Origin: a virus
IMG/VR virus record: IMGVR_UViG_3300013113_000555
Span: 1 to 64,000 of that record
Strand: one strand, 5' to 3'
DNA length: 64,000 nt
This document shows, one piece after another, positions 34,277-43,800 of the stretch; within the stretch, counting starts at the first letter, position 1, and each line of letters begins with the position of its first letter. The notes beneath the pieces were generated by a model. The model searched no databases and was not told the origin of the DNA. It saw only the letters and a program-made list of their open reading frames with translations. The position numbers and the translations under genes were made by a program.

Positions 34277-34716
34277 TAGGAATAATAGTTGAAGATATTG
34301 AAAGTACGCCATTTATGCACTCTATGTTTAGAGAATTAAATAAACTTTCACAAGATTATGAGTGTTATGTTTTTGCAAATCAAGTAAAATCATTGCCCAC
34401 GCATAATAAGTTTTGTATACTACAGCAGATAGAAGCCTTACAGCACCAAGGGATTTTAATATCAACATCCTTAACAACTTCACAAATACTTGCAAACTGT
34501 CTTACTTGCATAAATAAATACTATTATGTTTATGACCTTGAGTGGAGAAACTTAAAAGCATTTAATGAAAAACAATTAACAAAAATATTTTTAAATGAAG
34601 AAATAAATCTATTGACAAGAAGCGAAAGCCATTATAAAGTTTTAAGCAAAAACTTTAAAGCACCAGCAGGAATAGTTCGTAATTGGAACCATAAGCAAAT
34701 AGCTGAATATATTTAG
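34267..34716 (+). CDS. Hypothetical protein of the glycan cassette
   Basis: This gene encodes 149 residues starting with a Rossmann-like strand (MIGIIVEDIESTPFMHSMFR). A core with several Cys follows (CILQQIEALQHQGILISTSL, ILANCLTCINKYYYVYDLEW). It resembles the N-terminal half of a GT-B protein without the catalytic domain. Function unknown. It is followed by a nuclease gene of different character. Confidence 0.5.
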   Translation: MPMIGIIVEDIESTPFMHSMFRELNKLSQDYECYVFANQVKSLPTHNKFCILQQIEALQHQGILISTSLTTSQILANCLTCINKYYYVYDLEWRNLKAFNEKQLTKIFLNEEINLLTRSESHYKVLSKNFKAPAGIVRNWNHKQIAEYI

Positions 34717-34725
34717 GAGATAAAA

Positions 34726-35520
34726 ATGAGTAAAAATAAATTTTTTAACGATACTGGAGAAACCAGACTGGCTTATTACAATAAGCAGTATCACGAAAAA
34801 AAGAAAAGCTGGAAAGAGATAGCAGATATGTTAAACACTTATCCAAACAGAGTTCGTAGAGACGCTAAAAAATTAGGAGTAATATCTAGAAGCAAATCAG
34901 ATGCTCAAAAGGCTGCTCTTTCAGAAGGTAGACGCGAACATCCAACAAAAGGAAAAAAACTTTCTGATGAAACAAAACTAAAGATTAGTGAAAGTCAAGG
35001 AAAAGTTTGGGACTCGCTAACAGATGAAGAAAAACTGTATCGCTCTCAGATAGGCCGAGAGGCATGGAACAGCAAGACAGATGAGGAGAAGGACGAATTC
35101 TTTAGGAAAGCGACAGCAGGGGTGCAGGAGGCCGCTAGATCAGGCTCTAAAGTAGAGAAGTATCTGTCTGATTTCCTGATTGAGAAAGGTTACAGGGTTG
35201 ACCGACACAAGGAGCATTTCTTAAAGAATGAAAAATTCCATATCGACCTTTATGTTAGAGATTGTATAACTGCTATCGAGATTGATGGGCCTAGTCATTT
35301 TGAACCGGTATTTGGAGAAGATAGATTACAAAGAAGACAAGCAGCAGATTCACAGAAAAATGGATTGGTTTTATCTTCTGGTATGGCTCTTATCAGAGTA
35401 AAATTATTAAAGAGAGATTCACAAAGGCAATTTAGGAAAGTTGCCATATCTGTGTTAGAAGTTCTTGAAAGCATAAAAAACAAATTTCCCGCTGAAAACG
35501 AAAGGTATTTTGAAATATGA
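34726..35520 (+). CDS. Putative homing endonuclease (HTH, NUMOD3-like, Vsr/DUF559-like)
   Basis: This 264-residue protein has a helix-turn-helix start (WKEIADMLNTYPNRVRRDAK, about residues 26-45), then a motif like NUMOD3 of homing nucleases (TKGKKLSDETKLKISES, about 76-92). The nuclease core follows: FHIDLYVRDCITAIEIDGPSHF (about 171-192) and ALIRVK, matching Vsr/DUF559-like folds with D/E catalytic residues. It lies between the glycan cassette and the next module, as free-standing homing genes often do. Confidence 0.7.
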   Translation: MSKNKFFNDTGETRLAYYNKQYHEKKKSWKEIADMLNTYPNRVRRDAKKLGVISRSKSDAQKAALSEGRREHPTKGKKLSDETKLKISESQGKVWDSLTDEEKLYRSQIGREAWNSKTDEEKDEFFRKATAGVQEAARSGSKVEKYLSDFLIEKGYRVDRHKEHFLKNEKFHIDLYVRDCITAIEIDGPSHFEPVFGEDRLQRRQAADSQKNGLVLSSGMALIRVKLLKRDSQRQFRKVAISVLEVLESIKNKFPAENERYFEI

Positions 35521-36257
35521 AAGATATGATCGAGGAAGAAGTAAAAGAGGAAGTCAATGCTGTGTCAGAAATTGAACTGCCAAAACCAACCGATCCAAAA
35601 TGGGTTGAGTACGTTCTAGATCAATTAGCTGACCATGAACTTGCTGGTGGAGCACCAACAACAGATGGATTAAGAAGGGTTTGTGAAAAAATCTATGGTG
35701 AAATTGTAGAGTCTGATACGCAGATTCTAGAAGTTCCTGCAAAAACTGGTCCGTTTAAAGCCAGTGCAAAGCATACATTGATTATTAGAAAATACGATCA
35801 AACTAGAGAATGGCAAGCACAAATGCAAGAAGTTCCTGTTGAAGTTAGAGTTAGTGCATGTGTAGATGTTCTAGGAGAAAAGCTACCACCACCATTCAAT
35901 CAACATCTTGTTTCTACTGCATGTACTAGAGCAGAAGGAAAAGCGTTGCGTAGAGCATTGAAAATTAGAGTACAGACAGCAGAAGAACTTTCTAACAAAG
36001 AAGAAGATGAACTAAATACAAGCGAACCTATCAATGACCAACAAATTGTTGCAATTAAAACTTTATCTAAAAGAAACAATGTTGACTTGATTAAGTTCGT
36101 TAAGGCTAATGCGGATCAGCCTAAAAGTATCCGTGATGTTAATAACTTGGAAGGTCGCCTAATGATTAACAAGTTATCTACTTTTCAAAGGGAGGGAACT
36201 CCTGATGAACTCGTTGGTTATAACCCGAACTGGGAAGAAGAATTTGGAGTTAAATAA
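35517..36257 (+). CDS. Hypothetical protein, possible ssDNA annealing or recombination protein
   Basis: This 246-residue protein starts with an acidic N-terminus (EEEVKEEVNAVSEIELP), then a beta-rich domain (AKHTLIIRKYDQTREWQAQM, VPVEVRVSACVDVLGEKLPP). The stretch VSTACTRAEGKALRRALKI is reminiscent of the A..RA..YA..Y motif in Rad52/Erf/RecT-like annealing proteins, but this is not a clear match. C-terminal helices follow (QQIVAIKTLSKRNNVDLIKF). It overlaps the homing nuclease by ATGA. Confidence 0.4.
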   Translation: MKDMIEEEVKEEVNAVSEIELPKPTDPKWVEYVLDQLADHELAGGAPTTDGLRRVCEKIYGEIVESDTQILEVPAKTGPFKASAKHTLIIRKYDQTREWQAQMQEVPVEVRVSACVDVLGEKLPPPFNQHLVSTACTRAEGKALRRALKIRVQTAEELSNKEEDELNTSEPINDQQIVAIKTLSKRNNVDLIKFVKANADQPKSIRDVNNLEGRLMINKLSTFQREGTPDELVGYNPNWEEEFGVK

Positions 36258-36643
36258 TGGCAATAACAGCAGTAGTAAAAGCTTCTAATAGTCTTGCTTT
36301 TGAAGTAACCGCTGATACTGAACCAGAACTGTTTAAACAGGTCGCTAGGGTTCAAGAGGTTTTTTCAGTCGGCAAATGCGGAAGGTGTGGTTGTCCTGAA
36401 ACTAAGTTTGTAGTCAGGACCGCTGCAAAGAAAAGCAAGTGGCTGGAAGTGGTTTGTCAAGACATTAATTGTAAGGCAAAGCTAGTATACAGCACCACAG
36501 AGGATAATAACTTTGTTTATCCTAAAACAAGATGGGATCATCTTTCGGATGCTCAAAAAGAACAGCGTGCAGACGAGCAAGAATATGCAGAAAAGCATAA
36601 TGGCTTCCTGCCTAATAATGGCTTCTTCAAATATAAGAAGTAG
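36257..36643 (+). CDS. Zinc-ribbon hypothetical protein
   Basis: This gene encodes 128 residues. The Cys pairs CGRCGC and VCQDINC (about residues 40-75) form a four-Cys ribbon; the C-terminus has an acidic and aromatic stretch (RADEQEYAEKHNGFLPNNGFFK). It is the last plus-strand gene before the strand switch, and overlaps the previous stop (TAATG). Function unknown. Confidence 0.6.
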   Translation: MAITAVVKASNSLAFEVTADTEPELFKQVARVQEVFSVGKCGRCGCPETKFVVRTAAKKSKWLEVVCQDINCKAKLVYSTTEDNNFVYPKTRWDHLSDAQKEQRADEQEYAEKHNGFLPNNGFFKYKK

Positions 36644-36650
36644 CCTATTT

Positions 36651-36753
36651 AACGGAACTGGTATCTATTAAACATCTGTGACGGCAGATGAATATAGATT
36701 GGTGGCCCCATAGTTGCAAATATGGGGCGTTGGTTCAAATCCGACTTCCGTTA
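36651..36753 (+). tRNA. tRNA-like cloverleaf without a recognisable anticodon
   Basis: Acceptor-like stem AACGGAA (36651-36657) with TTCCGTT (36746-36752), plus A at 36753. The T-arm is canonical: GTTGG-TTCAAAT-CCGAC (36729-36745), with T54, T55, C56, A58 and C61 in place. Two other helices fill the middle. Hairpin A is 36663-36699 (6 bp, internal loop, 6 bp, loop TGACGG). Hairpin B is 36705-36728 (8 bp, loop GTTGCAAA). Total length is 103 bases, no CCA is encoded, and a T-run follows. Neither loop has a 7-base anticodon loop with U at position 33, and no D-loop GG is found. It may be a degenerate tRNA or a tRNA mimic. tRNAscan-type scoring would decide. Confidence 0.55.
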
Positions 36754-36757
36754 CTTT

Positions 36758-37510
36758 TTACACCAAGTCTAATCCAGAAGGATTCAAATAACCCCCCTGA
36801 TAAACACCCGGTTGTTCAGGATAGCTATTTTGAATTTCCTGTACTTTTTGAGTTACTAAAACATAGTTTGTATCTGTAGGACTATCTACAAAATTTGGAT
36901 CATTAAACCAATCCACAAATGGTGGACCGGCTATGCAAATTATAGTATTGGTTTGGCAACCCCTGCAAGGATCATTTGAATTATTGGGGGCTAAAGGCAA
37001 CGGTGTAGGATCATCACTGCAATTTATTTCAGTTTGAACATGATAGCAAATCTCAGGCCATCCGTCATCTGCATTTGGTTCAAACGGATCAAATAGTGTT
37101 TCAACCCCTGTTACAATATAGGTAATATCTGCACAAAAAAGTTTAGTATTGGGACCACCATTAACGATTGTTAATGGAATCCCAGTAACAATAGGCAATT
37201 CTTGGTCAATAAGAGTAGGGTTGGGAGGAATCCCAGGAAATCCGTCATATGAGGGTATAGTAACCTTAACATTGGCTGTACAATCTTCTATTGCGAGTCC
37301 GGGTGGGAAACCTGACGGAGTAGGTTCCGAACTACAATCATAAGCTACGCCGCAAGCTTTAAAGCGAAAAAAATCAATATAGGAAAAATCTTGAGTCTCA
37401 CTAAATTCATCGCCTCTAAATCTAAGAAAATTAACTCTGTTTATTTGACATTCATCAAAACAAACTTTACCACCCACAGCAGTACATCTACAATTGCATT
37501 CATTAGCCAT
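36758..37510 (-). CDS. Cys-rich protein at the end of the tail module
   Basis: This 250-residue protein is encoded at the end of the tail operon and stops four bases from the tRNA-like element. It has many Cys (ECNCRCT at the N-terminus, CFDEC, ACG, DCSS, DCTA, FCAD, EICYH, CSDD, CRGCQ, ICIAG), Pro and Asn, and beta-rich segments (KVTIPSY, TGIPLTIVNGG). Composition like the Cys-containing 3,083-residue tail protein upstream suggests a virion surface or tail-tip role. No family is recognised. Confidence 0.65.
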   Translation of the reverse strand: MANECNCRCTAVGGKVCFDECQINRVNFLRFRGDEFSETQDFSYIDFFRFKACGVAYDCSSEPTPSGFPPGLAIEDCTANVKVTIPSYDGFPGIPPNPTLIDQELPIVTGIPLTIVNGGPNTKLFCADITYIVTGVETLFDPFEPNADDGWPEICYHVQTEINCSDDPTPLPLAPNNSNDPCRGCQTNTIICIAGPPFVDWFNDPNFVDSPTDTNYVLVTQKVQEIQNSYPEQPGVYQGGYLNPSGLDLV

Positions 37511-37522
37511 AATAAAACCTTT

Positions 37523-37816
37523 TTATTCGTATTTAGAAATATCTACAGTACCTTGACCATGCTTCTTACTGTTTTTCCTATAAGGAAAAATCTTGTTTAA
37601 ATACTGCTTACGCTTTTGACAACCACAACCCTTTAAACCAAAAGACTTCTTTATAAACTCTTCGGTTATTCCAAACTTAGTAAATACCTTTTCTAGAGTA
37701 TCTCCTAAACCCTGTGGGTCTTTTTTAGCATGGTTGCTTAAATTTATATCTTCTTCTTTTTCTAAATGAGATACAACCTCATCTAATTTTTTTATTTCTT
37801 CTTTATTTAAAGTCAT
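37523..37816 (-). CDS. Small protein with CGCxxR...LNxxFPY motif
   Basis: This gene encodes 97 residues from the ATG at 37816, with AGGAG six bases before it on the minus strand; a start 33 bases earlier would lie in the upstream gene's end. An acidic helical N-terminus (NKEEIKKLDEVVSHLEKEED) is followed by a Lys-rich region with GLKGCGCQKRKQYLNKIFPY, a pattern I associate with small phage proteins of unknown function. The pair of Cys may bind metal together with a partner. Confidence 0.65.
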   Translation of the reverse strand: MTLNKEEIKKLDEVVSHLEKEEDINLSNHAKKDPQGLGDTLEKVFTKFGITEEFIKKSFGLKGCGCQKRKQYLNKIFPYRKNSKKHGQGTVDISKYE

Positions 37817-37830
37817 TATTAATCTCCTAT

Positions 37831-40800
37831 TTATTCTGGATTTTGGCAAGTACTGTTACAATCCGTACCATTTATCCATTGGGCGGGAATATCTTTAAGC
37901 CAATATTTTCCATTACAAGAAGCAGTGCCAGCAATTGTTGCAGTCAAGCACGAAGTAACATAGCCACCATCACTCACACAACCAGTTACAATAGTACCCT
38001 GCCAACAATTAGTACCACCGTTCGTTTCACTTAATTTAATTATTGTTGATTGAGTCCAATCAGCACCATCAAACTGAGCACTAGGAGTAGCTGCCGATTG
38101 TGTTAATTCAAAATCGCAATCATAATTCCAATCGAACTGCTGTATAACAAGAACGTCTTGATCGTCACAAGTCTTACCATTTAGTATATGATTACTATAA
38201 AAGATCGTTGTACAATCACCATTTAAACCACCTTGTTCACCACTACAACCTGCTGTAATACCAACACCAGGTCCAGCTACTATTTGATTCCAAGCTTTGG
38301 GTGGTCTTCTCTCTTCAAATGGGCCATTTCCAGCGTTCCAAGTACCATCAGTACAGTCTATAATTGAACAAGTTGTATCTGGGTATGGTGCATCTGCCGA
38401 TTTGGTAATAGATTGACCAACAAGATTAGTACTACAAAGCGATAAAGGTTGAGAAAAAGTTATAGCATTACAGCCAGCAGAATTATCTATTTCAGCAAAA
38501 ATGCCATAACCTGCACCAACAGCAGTAACTAATGATGTAACAGGCGTACTACCATCAAAAGCTTCGCATGAGCCGCCATTTGCATATCCCGCCATACCAG
38601 CTTTTATAGTGGCAACACAACCATCAACTTCTGCTAAAATACCTTCTCCAAAATCTAAAACCTTGAATGGAGTTTCAGCAAAAGTGCTGTTTCCATCAAC
38701 ATTAAAATAGCAACTGGCTTCTTCCGTTTTCTTAATATTCTGCTTATGAGTTAATGTTAATCCACAATCACTTACATTAGCACCAAAACCAGAAATACTT
38801 ATTGTTTCAAAAGCCGTGGGGTCTGCTATTGTGTCATAACAGGTTGAAGTGTCTGCTGGCTGTTGTATTGTTAAAGTAGAATTAAGAATTGCCTTGCCGT
38901 CTCTTTCAGATAATTGCAATCCTGTTCCAACAGCAAGCAAGCAAGCATCAAACGGAGCAACTACATCTCTCATGCAGACTCCTATACCACTAAATATAGA
39001 AGGTATACCGCTAACTAGTAATCTGCAATCATTGGCTGGGTCTGCTTCAACACTAAGATTTCCAACAAAGTTTAAACTAGTAAAATTAGTTCTATCTAAT
39101 TGAACAGCATTAGTGTCACAAGGATATGCTTCTAATACAGGATAGGTTAATCCACTAGCAGTTAAATTTAGGTCTATTCTTCCTACGGAAGCATCATTTG
39201 TAGCTATAAGTCCACTACCAATTGATATTTGTTGAATACTCTCTTTTAGGTATCCATCTCCGTCCTTTGGACATGTATTGATACCAGAGAAAATAAAGTC
39301 TAAACCGCTAACGTGTACATTACAACCGTCACCGCTTACAGAAAGACCACCTTCAAATACTATATTCTCAAATACAGCAGCAGGGAAACCATCACCGGCT
39401 GCATTTATCACAGAATCAACAAGAACTTTATTGCTATCTTGCACAACCTGCAAGCCTGTTCCAAACTCAAAAGTATTAGCTTTGAACTCAGCAACAGCAC
39501 TTCTTTCACAAGCGGCATCGCCTATTATGCTTATTCCTTCAATTCCACTAATAAATAACTCACACTCGCTTCCTTCATGAACAGAAATACCACCTATAAA
39601 GTTAAGTGATTCAAACTGCTGTAAAGCAATAGCAGAACTACCCCCGTTTCTTTTGTCTGTGCCTTCTGCTTGAATATTACTTTCAATTAAAGCACTAGCA
39701 CCATTATTGGTTATTTTAAGACCCGTGCCAATTCCTATACATTCATATGTGCTTTCAGCAACAGCAGAGCCACCGCAAGTATCAAGACCGCTAATGCAAA
39801 CTGGAGCCGAATCAATATTGATTTGAACTTCACAATTACTTTTATTTACAGAAGAAAGACCACTTCCAAAAGTAAGTGTTTCAAATACTTGAGTAGTGAA
39901 GCTTCCTCCACCACGATCCGTTCCCTGTACTTTATGCACAGCATTTACTTGAGAATCACTGTTTAACTGTAAACCGGTTCCAAAACCTATTCCTCTAGAT
40001 ATTTGGAAAGGAACAGCCGCCCTACCGCAAGCTAAAAGCCCAGAAGTTACCATCACTGGAACTCCACTAACTATAACTTGACAATTATCTCCTGAGTCTT
40101 CTTGGATAGAGAATGGGCTAAAATCGTCAGCATGAAACTTTAATTTAGTAAACCTTTTTTGAACAAGAGCACTACCACCACCACTCTTGTCAGTACCTAC
40201 TGCAATAAGGTTTGTTCTTACAACACCGCTACAAGTACCACTTGTTAATTCTAGACCAGAACCAAAAACTAATCCAGTAACACTTGCCGCCGCTGTAGTT
40301 GTTCCACAACCATTGTCAGTATCGCCTGCGACATAAAAAACTGATTCAATCTTTGCTGATTCTGGTTCAGTACCATCGGTTACAAAGAGACCTTTTCCAA
40401 ATTCAAGGTTTTCTTTTAATGCTGAATAATATGCATTACCAGCTTGACCGCAGCTTGTTATACCACTAACCAATATTCTAGCAGGTCCACCACTAACAGT
40501 GATTTCACACCCGTCAGTATTTACATAAATTGGAGTCCTAGTAGGGGTATCTGATAAAAAGTTAAAACTTGTAACAGGCTGGTCGGTTATAGTAACAAGA
40601 GTTGAGTCTTTACCGCTAACTTTCAACGTTGAATTAACAACACCAGAACAACCATTGTCTACAAGTTCTAAACCAGTACCAAATATAAGCCTTTTAGCAT
40701 CAAAGGGGGCAACTACAGTACCACAGCCAGAACCAGAATCATCAACACCCGCTAACTGCACAGTTTTAAGACCGCTTACAATTAAAGAGCAGTCAGAAAC

Positions 40801-43800
40801 ATTTTCAGAAAGGGCAATATCTCTAAATTCTATTCCTGTAACAGTATTTGATTCAAGACCAGCACCCTTAGTACAAGAATCAGTATACTCATTACCCTTA
40901 AACCATAAATCAAGGCGTACCTCGTTAGTATTTTCAGCTTTTAATCCTCTGCCAATTTTTAAAGTTGATATGGTTTCTTTAAGATAATTAGAATTATTGC
41001 ATGATGCTATTCCAGATAGCGTTAAATTTGTTTGTATTCCAGTAACAGTGATTTCGCAAGTACCATTGCTTTCTATTCCAAGGTTTTCTCCAAAATTTAT
41101 TTTAGTAAACCTTTGAGTAACAGCAGTTGGAGTACCACCTCTTCTATCAAAACCATCTGCAATAAGCTTTACATCTACTCTTGGTCCATCATCACAAGCA
41201 TCAACACCAGCAGTTAGTTGTAACCCAGTGCCAAACCTAATTTTACTTATATCGGATTCAGCAAAAGCACTAATGCTAGGACACTCTGCCAAGCCTTGCA
41301 CCTTAATAGAAGGTTGAACTCCACTAATATGTATATTGCAACCATTAGTACTTCCAGTTACAGAAAGATTACCTTCAAAAATTAGATTTTCAAATCTTCT
41401 TTCTATGCTAGTAACAGTGGGTTGCCAACCACAGCTAGTGGGAGGACTTGAAATTCTTCCCCATTGAAGCCCCTGTGCTTTAATATCAACTTCAACAATA
41501 CCACTACAATTGGAATCTGTTATCATACTGGCTTTTAATCCACTACCAAAGATCAAGCCTTTTGAATTATAAGTTTCAATTACTGTAGAACCGCAGGTTC
41601 CGCTTTCTATAAATCTAAACGGTTGCTCCACCCCACTAAGATATACTTCACAACCTACACCAGTAATAAGACTGATAAAACCAGCGGTTGCTATGGAATC
41701 AAAATTAGTTTGTACGTTGTAACCTGTTTGTGACCAATAACACTGATAATCGTCATCGCCACCGCTACCCCCATCTCTAGTCCATTTTTCTCCAGTTATA
41801 GGAATATTATTTTGAAAACCACTAACAAAAATATCACAAGGATTAAGACCAGTACTTACAGAAATATTACCAGTAAAAGCTATTTTTTCCCAAGCTGTAG
41901 TCTCAGTCTTAGCACCATCTACACGATCACCACACGGATCAAGTGGATTTGTTACAAGATCATAACCACTAATCGTAAGATTATGATTGATAAGCATGGC
42001 ACATTTACCATCTACTTCTTTCTCCACAACATCTAAACCAGTACCAAATATAAAAGTATCTGCGTTATAAGTACCTAGTCCTACACCGCCGCAAGTACCA
42101 GTATCAATAATAATGTTTGGCTGATGGAAACCACTAACAATAACTTCACAATTACTACCAAAACTTGTAGAAAGTTCACCAGTAAATATTATTTTATCTA
42201 ATATCCCCCCATTACCAAGAGGAGCACTTGCTACATAAGCATTGCAATCATTATAATCAATAGACCAAGTTTGACCACTAACTACAATATTATTAAAACC
42301 ACTAACAATAGTTGTACATCCATTTACAGTATGAGAAAGATTACCGGTAAAAGCGATTCTTTCAAAAACATTTGAAGTTGGATCACCATCCGTTAGAGAA
42401 CAATCTTCTCCATAGGTTCTAATCCAAGGTGCTCCAGAAGTTTGCAATATTACATCTAAAATACCCGTACAACCGTGTTCTCCCTCTCCTTCATAGTGCC
42501 ATTTAAGACCAGTTCTAGCAACTAAAATATCCCAATATGTATCAGGAACACCCCCGTCAAGGAACTCGTTGTCTCTTCCACAAACACCAGAATTAATCAT
42601 AGCAAGAGGCTGTTGAAAACCGCTTACATAAACATCACAATCATCTCCTGTAACAGAAATATTTCCTACAAAATTAAGGTTTTCAAATAAGGTATCAAAT
42701 GATGGGTTTCCCTCCTTTTGCCAAGTGCAACCAATCACTTCGCTTCTAGTATATACTGTGCCTAAAGCCTTTATATTACTGCGTAATTCAACTTCACAAG
42801 GAATAATAGCATCTCTGTCAACATATCTTAAACCAGTACCGATAATTAAAGAAGAGAACACAGTATTTTGTTCGGCATCACCGCAAACCCCAGAATTAGT
42901 TATAGATATTGGTTGTTGAAAACCACTAACTATAACGGCACAGTCGTTATCAATATCTACTGTTGTAGAAAGATTACCTGCAAATCCTAGTTTAGTAAAT
43001 CTTTTTTCGACAGTGCCTTCAACGTTAGTAAAAGAACACCCGTCTTGAATATATTCTGTACCACTAGCAATAAGATTTGTGTCAACTCTTAGATTAGTAA
43101 CATTATAACCAGTTATAAAAAGACCAGAACCAAAAGCTAAACATCCATTTACACTTTGTTTTAAATAACCACCAAAGTCTTCTGGGCAAGTATTTAAACC
43201 ACTGACACAAAGAAAAACAGCATCACCACTACCACTAGGTTTTACTAACAATGAATTTTGACAATCTTCAATAGTCTCTATAACCTCAAAACCGCTAAAA
43301 ACTATTGATTTTGTATCATAGATAGTATTCTTTTGGGATTCTGGGTCGCCAAAAGCTATATATGCCGCATCAAATCTATTTATAGGAAACACATAGTTTT
43401 TACAATCGTTATCATCATAATAAACAGGAACCTTACCTATGCCCGTAGGATTAGAAATACCCCAAGGCCAAGTAATAGATATTTGATCTGAAACAGCGTT
43501 TCCATCAGCATCATAAGTTTCAGCTAAATTTGTCGCCGTTGCTACAGCACTAACACTACCAGTACCAAGACAGCCCGTTATATTTACATGAACTGGTCGA
43601 GGCTGTTGAGCAACAGTCCACACTCCTCTTTTTCTATCTAATCTTAAATCTAAAGGTGCTACAGGCCAAGTCTCAGGTTGTTGAAGAAAGCCATCTAAAA
43701 ACTTATCTGTCAAGCCTTGCGACTCATATTGACCATTGCCTGTTATATTAGACACAACATCAACAGAATTAGGAATAGGTTTACTGTTTGTATCATAGCC

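Noticed and set aside
38740-42960. CRISPR array because of regularly spaced repeats.
   Set aside because: Repeats are diverged, about 260 bases apart, stay in one open reading frame and encode protein modules.
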